Of a stretch of DNA of 64,000 nt, positions 24,161 to 36,188 are shown in pieces. The DNA comes from Vespula vulgaris (Eukaryota; Arthropoda; Insecta; Hymenoptera; Vespidae). The notes beneath the pieces are model-generated. The model made no database searches, had not been told where the DNA came from, and was given only the letters and a program-made list of their open reading frames with translations. Each line of letters opens with the position of its first letter. Position 1 is the stretch's first letter. The stretch spans positions 1,896,001 to 1,960,000 of the forward strand of contig NC_066600.1 of the NCBI RefSeq assembly GCF_905475345.1, given 5' to 3'. The position numbers and the translations under genes are program-made.

Positions 24161-25164
24161 CGGGTTGCATATTTCAACAGAGCCGGATACTTCTTAATTA
24201 GCTCGAAGAACAAGCAACGAACGGCGAGATAAGGAGGAACGAAATTTCAACGTCTCGAGGAGAAGAAAAATGAGAGGAAACTCGATGGGAAGTCGGTGCG
24301 AAAGTTTCGAATAACTTGACTCGGGTCAAAGGTTAAGCTAAGCCCTTCGTAGTCTTTATACTTGAAGTTCGATGTGCATATATCGTTTCAGAATATTCGA
24401 GAAGAATAATAAAAAGAGAAACAAAAAAAGAAACGTAAATAGGAAAACCGAATTTATTTTGGAAAATAACATGCTATAAGAGAACTATTATTTAAAACGG
24501 AGATCGGACAAAGAGAGATCGCAAATTTTCTCTCTCTCTTATTTATCTCGACAAATCTACAAGATTATATATCAAGTTATTACATAGCTCGATCTAATCT
24601 ATATCGTCATGAGAAAGTTTCGAAATTATTCTTAAACATTTATCGTGCCTATTTAAAGATATCGTAATTTTCACGTAGTTGTTTGAGGAAATAGAATTCC
24701 ATTTATGGCGATGATCGTAGTTATCAATTTTTAAAGAAAGATTTTCCATGAAAGAAGAAGAAGTAGGAGAAACACGCGACTCGACTCGACTCTTTGATGA
24801 TTCTTTCATATAATAATAATTTTTTACGATGACGATAATAACAATAACCGTTTAGTATCATCGTTAGTTTTGATGCCTATTTAGAATGATTTACGAGGCT
24901 TTAATCTACGAGCAAAATCGTTGCGATAAGATTTCGTGAAAGGGCACGTCTGCACTATGTTTGTCTATCTCGTCTATCGAACGTCTACCAAAATAAACCG
25001 GAAGTAAAAATAATAATGTAACGCGGTAATAATCGGTAAATATGGAGTTTAGTGGTGCGTGTGCCGTTTACCTCGGCCGTTGCGTGCTCGAGAAACACGA
25101 GATTATGTTTGCTGTTCTCGTTCTTCTTTCGTTCATGAGAGAGAGAGAGGAAGGGAGAGAAAGA

Positions 25165-25290
25165 GTAATTATTTTGAATAGTATGGGTGTAATATTTCGA
25201 GAGAGAGAGAGAGAGAGAGAAAGAAAGAAAGAGAAAGAGGGAGAGAGAAAGGGAATAATTATTTTGAGCAGCATGGATATAATATTTCGA
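25165..25290. repeat. tandem duplication, 90-bp period
   Basis: The 36 bases at 25165-25200 recur at 25255-25290 with 30 identities. All six differences are transitions. Both copies are followed by (GA)n, so the unit is a short unique core plus its microsatellite tail. Confidence 0.85.
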
Positions 25291-26495
25291 GAGAGAGAGA
25301 AAGAGAGAAGGAGAGAGGGAGAAAAAAGACGTGAAATATATACTCTTCGCGGATTTGTATCAGTGCGTCCTCCTTCGTAAATCATAGCGCAACGTAATGG
25401 GTATACGCGGTTTGTGCGGAGGTAGATTTATAATTTTAAATAAGACTTCGACGATGCATAAATCGTGAGACGTATTAAACGGCGTTTCAAAAGTGTACAC
25501 ATACGTATTGTATATGTATATATAACAAAATCGCTTCCGGAAGAATTCGAGGGATGGACAAGATTAATGTATCGCGTTTAAGCTTAATCGCCGGTTACAA
25601 TCGGGAAAACGAAGTTCGATCGTTTAAGAGAAAACGTTTAATTAGTGTCCCTGCTTCTTCGCAATTAAACATCTTTTCTTTTCTTTTTTTTTCTTTTCCT
25701 TTTTCTTTTCTTTTTTTCTTCTTTTCTTCGTCCCGTAAAAATTGCATCCTGTCGTAGAGATAAGAACAGTGTGATAGACGGAGAAACGGAGAGAGATTTT
25801 TATTAATGAAGGTAATAACGATTGTTTTAATATTCTTTTGTATCGAAGTTAACGCGTGACAATCTCATTATTCTTAATTATGGTATGTGAAAATACTCGT
25901 TGATCTTTTTTGTATTCCTCTTTCTCGTATTACTTACTTTCAAGAAAGGATTAAAGAAAAAAGAAAGGAGAAAAGTATAAAAAAAAGAAATATAATAAAA
26001 AAGAAAAAATAAAAAAAAAAATGAAATGAAAATAAGAAGGATTAAAAGAACGTCGAATTCCTTAGAGCTTTCTACCGCGTTACACCCGCAAGAATTCGAA
26101 ACTCGTGGCCGATAAGTTCTCGAGTTGTAAATTAGCCACGCGCGAGAGAAGGCGAGTGTCCAACTTAAATCCTGTTACTCGTTATCACGAGGGCCGATCG
26201 TTTATCGCGTGGCAATTATTAGGCAAGGAATTCGGTGCATCCGTAAAATGCATCGAGTTACTTTGTAAATCGTATAAAAGAGGATTAACACACAAACCAT
26301 ACACGGTATTGTATTCGTATCTTTTAGTAATTTATATCTTGAAGATATTTCTCCGAGTTTCAACGTCTTATTTCTTCTTCTTCTTCTGTTGATCATCTTT
26401 ATTAACCACGTTATTGAGATTATTCACGTTTCTTATCGTGTATATCGAATAATTAACGTTATAAAGTTGTTACAATGTAGATTTTATGTTTGACT

Positions 26496-26566
26496 GAAAA
26501 AGAAAAAGAAAAAGAAAAAGAAAAAGGAAAAGGAAAGAAAAAGAAAAAGAAAAAGAGAAAAGAAGA
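26496..26566. repeat. (AAAAAG)n array
   Basis: A six-base AAAAAG period runs for about 70 bases with one GGAAAAGG interruption. Confidence 0.85.
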
Positions 26567-26979
26567 AATTATTACGATAGGATCGAATATCGTATAAACG
26601 ATCGATGTGGGTTATCGGTCCAGTCGTTTCTTACGCTTCTCAAGCTCGTCATTCTTGTCACCGACTCGAAACGCCAAACACGTTTAAAGTTTCTCCTTGC
26701 GTGTTATCATGCACGGCTAAATCGGCTTTCCACTTGGGATGTAACAGCGGAATGTCCGACGATCGATGGCACAACGGATTCAACGACTCGATACAGATAC
26801 GATCTCAAAGTCGGTACGCGCTTCGGAAGATCTAAGGGATCGGAATTGCTCGGTTTATATCGGTATAGTCATTGAAATCATCGTAATTTGCGGTCAGGTT
26901 GATCGGACAAAAAACCTTTGAGTTGATAGTGTATATATATGTGTGTGTGTCTCTGTATGCGTTTGATATTTTTATTATC

Positions 26980-27023
26980 TACCCACCTACCTACCTGTCT
27001 ATTTATCTGCCTGCCTACCTACT

Positions 27024-27054
<31 letters not shown>

Positions 27055-27055
27055 T
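26980..27055. repeat. compound (CTAC)n(CA)n(TA)n microsatellite
   Basis: Degenerate CTAC/CTGC units, then CA, then TA. Confidence 0.9.
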
Positions 27056-28081
27056 ATACGAAAAAAAGTAATGAGGAAAAAAGCGAAATGCAAAAAGAAT
27101 TACTTAAAGATTATTAACATTTATTTAATTATAGATTCGTAATGGAAGAAATGGGGTAACTCGATTTTATTGACAACAGAAGAAAACTCCGTATCGATAA
27201 CTAAGCGCTTGATAAATGAATATCCTTACCGATGTATATACATAAAAGCGATTTAATGACTTGGTCGGCATATATAGTCAAGATTATAGGTTTGCTAAAA
27301 CGATTACTAATTTTCTATGATGTGCCTCGCACATCGTTAATTAATAATGTGGAATCATTACGTGGGACGTGAACGTCTCGAGAATGTAAAAGACTCGAAT
27401 TATCGATATAGCGTATTCATTGCATAAATATCAGCATCGAGATATCGAGTTTTCGAGATATCTCGTTGACTTATGATAATAATTTTATGGAGAAATTTTC
27501 AATAATATACAATCGTATGAAATACGCGAAGTCATTATTTTATATCGATAATAATGAATGATTATTTTCGTAATACGAACACCACTGTTGTGACACTATT
27601 GGATTTCCATGTATTTTCGAATTCGTCCGGCGTTTCATCATTTTCAAGTTAATTCGTAATAACGAAAAAAATAATGAAATACGATCGGAGTCCTTGATTA
27701 CCAAAGTTACTCCTCTATACTACGATCGTCTGGTTCGGGTCCATTAAAAATTTGACAAAGTACCGGCCTCTCGATGTAATAACGCGTGAAATTTTGAAGG
27801 TCCGATTGCGAGAGATATTAAAATCTTTGCCTCGCCGCACTCCAAAATACTATGCAATTATTTCGTTACTCAAATTACACTCTTTCTCTCTCTCTTTCTC
27901 TGGTTATAATGATCGGTGTTCGAAGCCTCACTTTATAAAGTAACTACCTACCCGGATATGCTGTCTCGACGATGATAATCGTCGCGATCAGGATCGACGC
28001 TCGATACGTGTCACGATATCACAAAATTAGCATTGCATTAATAAGTGCCCTGAATTATCTCCTTTCTCTCTCTCTCTTTTT

Positions 28082-28150
28082 CTATATATATATATATATT
28101 TATGTATGTATGTATATATGTATGTATGTATGCATACACATATACAAACA
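28082..28150. repeat. (TA)n(TATG)n microsatellite
   Basis: TA then TATG units. Confidence 0.9.
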
Positions 28151-28640
28151 CACACCATATAAAAGAATTTCTCTGGATGCCTCGTTGAAATTTTACATTG
28201 ATCGACATAAATTTCATTGATTTTTAATAATGAGTTTTTTCAATGATAAAATTTATCTTTTAACATATATAAGGGAAAGTAAGAATCGTGATTGTATCGT
28301 ATATAGACGTTAAAATTTGCGAGCAAGGATATTCTAGATCTCACGGAAAGTTGGCGATTCGATCAAAGGTAAAAGATAGCGATAGGGAACGACTCGGGAA
28401 AGGAGTTATTTTTAATAATAGAAATACTATTCCCTTTCGCTAGTTCGACTTCGTACTATGCCGATCCAATTATACAATCCAAGAAATCAATTAACGTCGG
28501 ACCAACCTAACGAGTATAACCATAGAGTATATTTTCCAAGTATAGCCTGCGCGTCGATTTGAATCGCTGATTCATTGCGAAGGCGCTAATTGAGAGTAAA
28601 ACTACATAAATGAATAACCGATCGTAATCGATCAATCGCT

Positions 28641-28696
28641 ACCGCCGCCGTAGCCGTAGCCATAGCCATAGACACAACCATAGCCATAGAAATAGT
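28641..28696. repeat. hexanucleotide array, unit TAGCCA/TAGCCG
   Basis: GTAGCCGTAGCCATAGCCATAG and a second block of the same unit after a short interruption form an imperfect 6-bp array. Confidence 0.85.
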
Positions 28697-29064
28697 CGTG
28701 TATATCGTTGGAAAGGCTGAGCTATCTCGGTGAAAAGGTTCGATGCGTTTTCAGTTCTCGTTTAGAGTTTGCGTTTAAAATCGAAACTGGAAGGCATTGA
28801 CAAATCGATCGGTGGATTAATAATTATCGTAATCATGCGAGAACGAGAACGATAAGAAATGAAAATATCAAAACTATACACGAGTGAATGTGTCTTTTTT
28901 TTTGAAATGAAAAAACAGAAATAACACTAACACCGTTGACTTTTTTATATATTTATAAAACATACCTATAAAAACGACTTGCGTTTCACTCGAACGTTAA
29001 TCGAACGAATAAAAAAGATTAAAGAGGTATCTATTTAAAAGAAAAAAAAGAGTAATAAATCATA

Positions 29065-29081
29065 GAAAGAAAGAGAGAGAA

Positions 29082-29133
<52 letters not shown>
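29065..29133. repeat. (GA)n microsatellite
   Basis: Near-pure GA, about 65 bases. Confidence 0.95.
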
Positions 29134-29135
<2 letters not shown>

Positions 29136-29712
29136 TAAGATTCATAGTTGGTAAATATGAATCAATTTGTAGATCATCCTCAGCATTGATCTTTTTAAAT
29201 CGATCTTGATTCTCGACATTGGTATTGCACCTGTCAATGTAGGTACAAAATACAGTTGTAGAAGAGATAAGAGTCGGTGCGTGTAAGCCCTTATCTCGAA
29301 TACTTCATCTTGTAATTTTTCTTCCCCTTCCATTGACGAAAGTTTGCAGTTTCGAAAGGCAGGTCAGAACGACGACGAGTGGTCTAGCGCGACTGGCGAG
29401 ATCCCGTTTCGTGATAAAACGAAATAACAAGTCGACATCGGGAGAGTGGTAATCCGGTTAATCGATCGCTACGAGATAATCGATAATGTCGGTAATCCAT
29501 TCTAGGTGGTCCAACGAGTGTACGGTGTAATCCGAGGTAAATGATGCGTGTAATGGCTGTCAACTGAGTAAACAGCTTAGATACGGCACATCTTCATTTC
29601 TTATTAATACACATGGCGCCGCTCTTAATAACCGTTTAACGAACGAATATCTTCTTATAAAATAGATCGATTTGAACGTAAGAAGTCGATTTAATATAAT
29701 TATTTAATTAAC

Positions 29713-29764
<52 letters not shown>

Positions 29765-29765
29765 G
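29713..29765. repeat. (TA)n microsatellite
   Basis: Pure TA, about 40 bases, then TATG. Confidence 0.95.
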
Positions 29766-30046
29766 TACAATTTCATTAAAAGATTATTATCCCTAGGAGG
29801 AGATTTAAAAAAAAGAAAACAAATCGTTGTTAAAAAGAAAAAAGAAAAAAAGAAAGACAAAAAAAAAAGAAGTTGAAGCGATCGAAAGTGAAGAAACATT
29901 AATCGGAAAATATAATTTTAACTAGTAAGTCAATGAGAAGTCTAAAGAAGGAGTGGGAAAAGTTTCTGTAGGATTTAACAAAAGATTGCCAAGCTAAGCA
30001 TGATTATTCATGCCGATAACGGCACGTACCGAGCAGAGAAGGAAGG

Positions 30047-30050
<4 letters not shown>

Positions 30051-30106
<56 letters not shown>
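30051..30106. repeat. (GA)n microsatellite
   Basis: Pure GA, about 55 bases. Confidence 0.95.
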
Positions 30107-30109
<3 letters not shown>

Positions 30110-30289
30110 GGTGGAAGCAAAAGGGCCGAAGAGTATTTCCGTTAAGATCGATCGAAGAGAAGTTTGTACCTACCGTGTGTACCTCTTCTCGTTTCCCACA
30201 AGCGGTTACACGTTTCTACCTTTGTACCAGATCACCAGAGAAAGAGAAAGAGAGAGAAGGAAAGAAAGAAAGAAAGAAGGAAAGAATGA

Positions 30290-30475
30290 GGCGGCCTCTT
30301 ATGGGGTTGCAGCGCGGTCAATTTGCGTCTAGCAGAAGTCACGGGGTGCCTTCGCGAGCGCCGAGCCGACGTCATAGCTGGCGCATAGAAATGTCAAGAA
30401 CGGTGAAGTGCGCGTAAAATAAGATGTAACGTCACTGATAACAAGCGCGCCTCCGCCGACTTACAGGAGGGATAA
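30290..30475. other. GC-rich non-repetitive island
   Basis: This GC-rich complex segment lies between (GAAA)n and a long purine-rich tract. It contains two TGACGTCA-like cores (GACGTCAT near 30370 and AACGTCAC near 30430). Open frames cross it but none has paired splice signals. Candidate regulatory element. Confidence 0.2.
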
Positions 30476-30650
30476 AGAGAAGGAGAGAAGGGAGGACGAG
30501 AGAGGGAGAAAGAAAGTTTAAACGAGGGTTGGGAGAGGCAACGAGGGGGATGGGAAGGGGTGAGAGGGAGGAAGAACAGATCTGATAGCGGAAGGCCGCC
30601 TTTGCGCCAAGTCCTTAGCTCAAGTTATAAACCTTCGAAAGGAAGCTACC

Positions 30651-30746
30651 ATCCTCCTCCCCCTTTCTTCCTTTTCCTCCTCCTCCTCCTCCTCCTCCTG
30701 CTTCTCCTCTTCTTCTTCATTCTCATCCTCATCCTCATCCTCCTTT
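30651..30746. repeat. (CTC)n/(CATCCT)n array
   Basis: CTC trinucleotides followed by TCCTCA hexamers. Confidence 0.9.
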
Positions 30747-31296
30747 ACGTTCTCGTCCTTTGCGAGCAGGCTCGAGCTTGTAAATTTGTGCTCGCCTCCT
30801 TGATAAAGGTACAAAAGAGCCGCCTTGGTTGGACGCCATGGAATTTGCATAAACGGGACGAAAGGGAGAGGGGAGGAGATTATATTCTTCGATGACGAAA
30901 CGCTATATGATTTTTGTGTTTCTAAGGAAAGGAAAGAAATGCTAGTAAAAGAATGCTAGTTAAAAAAAAAAGGAAAAAAAAAATAATGAAAAAAGGAAAA
31001 GAAAAGGGAAAATGAAAGAAAGTAGGGAAAATGTCGGAGGTAGCACGCGACAGGGATTAATTTCGTAGAATCAGTCTGATCGTATTTCTCAATGGGATTC
31101 TCTTCGATTATCGAACGGGTATCGCCAATGTCGGTATAGTTTATGGATCAGTCAGTTAAAAAATGTTGTTTACATTGGAGACTCGTAGGGTCCTAAGCTT
31201 ATAACGGAAACGTAGATTCTTGCGGAAAGGAGATCGAGCGACGATTAATCGTTTGAAAGGAATAAAAAAAAGGGGAGAAAAAAAGAGTCCCTTGGT

Positions 31297-31374
31297 ACGA
31301 CGACGACGACGACGACAACGACGACGACGCTGACGCTGACGACAACGACGATGACAACAACGACGACGACGACG
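31297..31374. repeat. (ACG)n trinucleotide array
   Basis: ACG units with GCTGAC and ACA variants, about 78 bases. Confidence 0.95.
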
Positions 31375-31503
31375 TTGCTCGAGACGAAGTGGAAAATGGC
31401 TGTCTGATCGCGTACGAGTGGAAGCGGCTGGCTCCTGCATACCGTAACAGTCCGTCCGGACTTTCTTCCTCCCTCTCTTTATCTCTTCTCTTTCTTTCTC
31501 TTT

Positions 31504-31548
31504 TCTTCTCTTCTCTTCTCTTCTCTTCTCTTCTCTTCTCTTCTCTTT
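31504..31548. repeat. (TTCTC)n pentanucleotide array
   Basis: About nine near-perfect TTCTC units follow one another. Confidence 0.9.
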
Positions 31549-32434
31549 GGTACTCTCCTCTCATCTCTCTGACCGTTTGGAGCGCGATGCGATCGGCGAT
31601 ATTCGCGAGTCGTCGCACGTTTCTTCCATTACCGGCACGTCGTAAATAAGATGCGACGACGCTGAGAAATTATCGTGAGCATCTTTCAATCGGGCTTCTT
31701 TGCGCCGGATGAAAAGCGGCCTCGTGCTCGTACATCACGTTCGACGATGTTTTAAAACTGTGCCCGGTCGATGACGTTACCGTCGATCGGTTTCTTCTTT
31801 ACTCGGTTACGAGTAAGCACGTTCCAAAAGAGCACTACGTTTCTTTCCGTTCGAAATCTCTTGGAGATCATCGACGAAGGAAGATATATAGTATACTTAT
31901 ATATAGGTATACGTCTAGAGAAATATATACGTAAGATTCGTAAAAAAAAGTTGGACCGTCGAGTAAGGTGAATTTCGAGGGGTTGTTTTAATCATTGAGA
32001 TATCCAGGTTCTTCGGGTCAATCTCTCGATGAATGTTTATTTATATGAAAGTGAAGGTGTTCGTTCTTTATTTCCAAAAAATATATATGTGTGTGTATAT
32101 ATATATATGTAAAGAGAGTGAGAGAGAGGGAGAGAAATCGTAGAGTATCTTCATGAAGATAAGATTCTTCTCGTCATGAATTTCCATGCGTTAGTTTGCA
32201 CAAGATTTCGAAGCGAAGGTTTGTAGAAGGTCGAAGGGTTGCCAGTCTTGAGGATGAAGCCGAAGTAGGTAGGTTCCTTCGGTGCTGCAAGAAACTCCCA
32301 TTATACGGGCATCGCAAGAACTTTTAATCTCTCTCTGTACGGTGTAACCGGCCGATAATGAATGCTGCGCGACTGCTTACGAATGGCTAAGCATACCTCT
32401 CGTACAAATTTTTCCTTAACTCCCGTGTACTTAC

Positions 32435-32539
32435 CTTACTCTCGTGTACTTTATGATTATTGGAGGGCGTAGCTGCCCACTCCGATGCTTCTTCTTCTTC
32501 TTCTTCTTCTTCTTCTTCTTCAAAGGAAAGTTTCCTTCT
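32435..32539 (-). other. candidate internal coding exon (basic patch, poly-Glu, donor), phase 0-0
   Basis: On the minus strand a long pyrimidine tract (about 32548-32594) precedes an AAAAAG acceptor ending at 32540. The exon is 105 nt, exactly 35 codons. It encodes a short basic stretch (RRKLSF), eleven Glu from a (GAA)n microsatellite, then the non-repetitive tail ASEWAATPSNNHKVHESK. It ends at GTAAG|GTAAGTAC, one of the best donors in the window, with GT at 32434. The basic-plus-acidic make-up would suit a nuclear protein, but that is inference. It could be a chance frame through a trinucleotide repeat. Confidence 0.28.
32486..32522. repeat. (CTT)n array
   Basis: Pure CTT; gives the poly-Glu of the minus-strand exon candidate 32435-32539. 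Confidence 0.95.
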
Positions 32540-33539
32540 CTTTTTCGATGAAAAGAAAGAAAGAAAAAAAAAAGAAAAGGAAAAGAAAATGTACGATTCG
32601 TTCGTTGTTAATCGTAATTTATTACCTCTCAACGAGGTGTAATCCAAACCTTGACTGTTTATAGAAGAAGAGAAGGAAGAAGGAAGAAGTAGAAAGAAGA
32701 GAAAGAAGAAGACGAGGAAGAAGACGAAGCTTAACCGAGAGAGACCGTAGATATAAAGACTTATCTTTTCTTTCAACTTCTCGAATAATCTAGCCGATGA
32801 TTTATCGTTTTAGAAAGAATCATAACTACTTTCTATCGATCGTGGAAACGTGTCAATTTCTTGGAGAATCTTTTACCGCGAACCGAATATTTATGTATTT
32901 TATGGAAGAAACGGAGGATGGTAATTACTGCTTCCTTCGAAGAATTATGCGAAATAATTAATTCGAGTTGAACGAGGAAGGATGATCGAGAATATGGTCT
33001 TACGAAGGAGACGTTTCAATGGGTTGCCGGGACAGTCGTAACGTCGAATCGTCCAAGAAAAAGAGAAAATGAATAAGAGAGAGAGAGAGAGAGAGAGAAA
33101 TCTACAGAAAAGGACGACGATATAAGAGGAAAGACGAAAGGGTGTTTTACGAGCAAAAGGGATCTCCTCCTCCCCCTTCTCCTCCCCCTCTTATTTCTTC
33201 TCCTTTTCGTTTTCTTTTTCTTCTTCTTCTTCTTCTTCTTCTTTTACCTACCGACTTAACTCCCGGTTCTGCGCGGTCGTGGATACCATTCTCGTTAGTC
33301 GGCTTCTACCAACTTCTCGCACGCATTGTTAGATTAATTAATAGGATATAATGGGCGTTCTCGCCACGATCGTTTCCCTTGCTCCTACTGAGCCGACATT
33401 GCTTTTAAAGAGAAAGACAGATGATAAAGGAAAAAAGAAAAAAATGAAGAAAAGAAAATAAAAGAAATAACATAAGAAAACTTCTGCCAAATATGTCGGA
33501 CACTCTCTCATTATCTTCATTATTTTTGTTTCAGTCATA

Positions 33540-33553
33540 TGTATATATATTTG

Positions 33554-33585
<32 letters not shown>

Positions 33586-33588
33586 TAT
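33540..33588. repeat. (TATG)n microsatellite
   Basis: TATG units preceded by TA. Confidence 0.9.
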
Positions 33589-33696
33589 GAAGATGATTGG
33601 GATTGTTACACAGAGATCAGACAACGATAAATTTCGATCACTGAAGGAGATAAGGAAACTTAAAGAAGTACGTTTCTTTTCGGTCGGAATATCGTA

Positions 33697-33714
33697 GTCA
33701 TCATCATCATCATT

Positions 33715-33776
<62 letters not shown>

Positions 33777-33785
33777 TATCATCAA
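33697..33785. repeat. (ATC)n trinucleotide array
   Basis: About 29 units, nearly pure; one of the longest perfect trinucleotide arrays in the window. Confidence 0.95.
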
Positions 33786-33880
33786 ATTTGGAGAAAGCCC
33801 TTTCTCTCTCTTACTCTCTCTTTCGTACTCCCTCTCCATCGTCTTTCTTTTTCTCCAGTTTACTCTCGTATAATACTCAC

Positions 33881-33952
33881 CTTTATCTCGATCCTCGGAT
33901 TTATAGACGTAGAAATCGCGCTTTCACCCGACGAGACAAATATCGTAAACAT
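33881..33952 (-). other. candidate first coding exon, phase 0 end, upstream of 32435-32539
   Basis: Reading leftward, ATG at 33952-33950 has A at -3. It opens 24 codons beginning MFTIFVSSGESAIS and ends at ATAAAG|GTGAGTATT, a very good donor with GT at 33880. The frame extends upstream of this Met for another nine codons. The exon ends in phase 0, matching the phase-0 acceptor of the candidate at 32539, so the two could join across a 1341-nt intron into one open frame of 59 codons. No family is recognised. Confidence 0.25.
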
Positions 33953-33973
33953 GTTTCGGTAATACATGTTAGT

Positions 33974-33978
33974 ACTTG

Positions 33979-34026
<48 letters not shown>

Positions 34027-34031
34027 TTTAT
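33974..34031. repeat. (CTTA)n tetranucleotide array
   Basis: About 14 near-perfect units. Confidence 0.95.
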
Positions 34032-34374
34032 TTTTCCTTCTCAAGTTTTTTCATACGTTAACTCTTCTCTTAGCTGTACTCTCTTAGATAAAGAATAAAA
34101 GAAGAAAAAGAAGCGAAGGAAAAGAAGAAGGTAAGGATCGATCGTGCGAAGAGAGAAGAGGATTAAGCTTGAAAATGATTCTCGAAACAAATCGCGAAGG
34201 ACGGGAGAGAACGCGCGTAATATTTTGTCGGTAGATCGGCTACGTACCGGGTGGGCTATTACTGCCATTAAAGAAGGCGAGAAACGGTGCGAATGATAAA
34301 TAGAGTGATTATAGAGGAGGAGGGACGAAGGCTGTCGGTATAGAAGTCTATGTCGGTTTGCCACTGTGTTGTAC

Positions 34375-34470
34375 GAGGAACGAGGAGGAGGAGGAGGAGG
34401 AGGAGAAGGAGGAGGAGGAGGAAGGTGGGGGTGCGGGGGTTAGGTGGGGGAGGGAGAGAGAGAGGAGGGG
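34375..34470. repeat. (GGA)n and G-rich tract
   Basis: GGA units run into GGTGGGGG, GCGGGGG and GGTGGGGG clusters. Several G-runs close together could form a G-quadruplex on the plus strand. Confidence 0.85.
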
Positions 34471-34609
34471 AATTGTCCAATCATCATCAGTCTGTTTATG
34501 CCTCCGGCAATTCTCTTGCATACTTGCGAAGTAACGTAGCTACCTTTAGTTACTACACTATGACGTATAGATATGTACATACGTAGATACATAAGATACT
34601 ATACATATA

Positions 34610-34910
34610 TGGTCGGTTGCCGCTTCTTCTCCCGCGATTTATCTCGGAAACGCGCTAGCACCACCGCGAAAATCCTCTCTCCTCGCCGGGGTTATTTCGA
34701 GGTTGCCTAATGAATTTCAAAGGTCGTTAGAGTCGAAAGCTTAGCATGCAAAATCGAGAGCTAGGCTCTTAACGACGCGGTGCACATACAGTAGCCGGTC
34801 ATTATTAACGTAACCTCGACGTGGCGCTTTCGCGGTTCGCCTCGATTATGAAACACTCTAATTCGATTTGCATTCGCGAGCAAGGATCGTTAAGGCCATC
34901 GTCGCGAGCG
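34610..34910. other. non-repetitive GC-richer island, enhancer-like
   Basis: About 300 bases of complex sequence without microsatellites sit between the (GGA)n tract and the next pyrimidine run. It contains CTAATGAATTTCAAAGGTCG, which holds a TAAT core, a TCF-like TTTCAAAGG and an AGGTC half-site, and further on ATTTGCAT. No open frame has a convincing splice pair. I read it as a candidate conserved non-coding element. Confidence 0.25.
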
Positions 34911-35060
34911 ACTATTATGAGCGTAGATCATCACAATTTGCTTCTTGGAAGATGCTACGTTGATTTTTATTCTTTTCTTTTTCTTTTCTCTCCTTCTTTC
35001 TTCCTTTTTCTTTATTTCTTTTTTTTTCTATTTTTTGTTCGGAATTATATCTCTCTGGAG

Positions 35061-35061
35061 A

Positions 35062-35110
<49 letters not shown>
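35061..35110. repeat. (GA)n microsatellite
   Basis: Pure GA, about 45 bases. Confidence 0.95.
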
Positions 35111-35114
<4 letters not shown>

Positions 35115-35996
35115 GAGGGAGAAAGTACGATGGTGGACGACGCGTGATAACAGCCACCGTGGGAGGGCTTAACGCTTGTTAAACACTCGATTGGATGTGC
35201 ACACGCGAGTTTTCAAAGCAGAACGATTTGCACCGTGAGCCGGCATAATGAAGGTGCTCGCATGCGAACGTATTTATACACCCGGGGCACTATACGTCGC
35301 GCGTGCCAGCACTGGCACGAAATGAAATCCACCGAGGACAAGACAGACAGAGAAAGAGAGAGAGAGAAAGAGAGAGAGAATAAGCAAGAAAAAGACAGAC
35401 GGATAGACAGAGATTTCATGGGATCTATGGCATCGACCTTTCCGCAGTTACCGAGCTTTCGGTAGAAAAAAAAAAGAAAAAACGAGGGAAATTATAATTA
35501 TACCATGCTAGTAATTAAGTCTATAAGAGCCGACTTGAACGTACAGCTACGTCTCGACCTAGTTACTCGTTCGAACCTCTATGCATGTACGTCGTGAGAT
35601 TCGCCGCTTTAAGATACGTCGTGCGAAATGATTTCTCTTAACCGCGTTCCCTCTTCTTCCCAGTTCGTAGTAGAGACCAAGAACCGCGAGCGAGTTCTTC
35701 CCTTGATTAAACGTAATTGCGGCTAATCTCAAACGTCACGGTCTCTCCTATTGCCGAGCGATTAATTTACTCGACGGAAGTCGCGATTTCACGCAAAAAC
35801 AAATCTCGATCGAATTCGTAATAATTCTCTCTGCTTTTCTTTTTTATCTTTATCTTTGTCTCTTTTTCGTAAAAAACGAAAACGAAAAGACCAGAATAAG
35901 AAAAGAAAAGAAAACAATTTTTTTGTCTTCTTTTTTCTTACATTTTCTTTCTCTCTCTCTGTCTCTTTCTGTCTTTGTCTCTCTCTTTCTTGTCAA

Positions 35997-36018
35997 TTTT
36001 TTTTTTTTTTTTTTTTTT
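35997..36018. repeat. poly(T) run
   Basis: Twenty-two consecutive T. No retrotransposon body or target-site duplication is visible beside it. Confidence 0.85.
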
Positions 36019-36131
36019 AACATAAAATCGTACTAGCACGCACAAATTGCTTCGATGATAAGGTAAAAGAGATCGTTCGAGCGATTCGAAATCGATACTC
36101 GGAGGGATTACGTGCGCGATCGTAACTTCAC

Positions 36132-36188
36132 CCCGAGAACTTTACTCCAGTCCGCAATCGGATCGCCTCGAAGCTGCGGATACGCCAT
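36132..36188 (-). other. candidate short start exon in a GC-rich island
   Basis: On the minus strand ATG at 36188-36186 sits in GAGACCATGG, a favourable start context, and opens a frame beginning MAYPQLRGDPIADWSKVLG. A donor-like GG|GTGAAG follows with GT at 36131. The frame is also open upstream of the Met through further non-repetitive sequence, to about 36360. The donor is only moderate. The product is unrecognised. Confidence 0.18.

Larger units (their letters stand above)
15473..29700. other. gene-free stretch: AT-rich spacer and repeats
   Basis: Mostly AT-rich, A-tract-containing spacer. A minus-strand TATAG|GTAAGTG at 16773, an ORF at 21204-21467 that passes a GTAAGA donor at 21360, and an ORF at 26605-26835 were inspected and left uncalled. 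No transposon ends or RNA genes are visible. Confidence 0.55.

Noticed and set aside
35997..36018. Poly(T) run as a retroposed gene tail
   Set aside because: No adjoining gene-derived sequence or target-site duplication is visible; simple slippage is enough.
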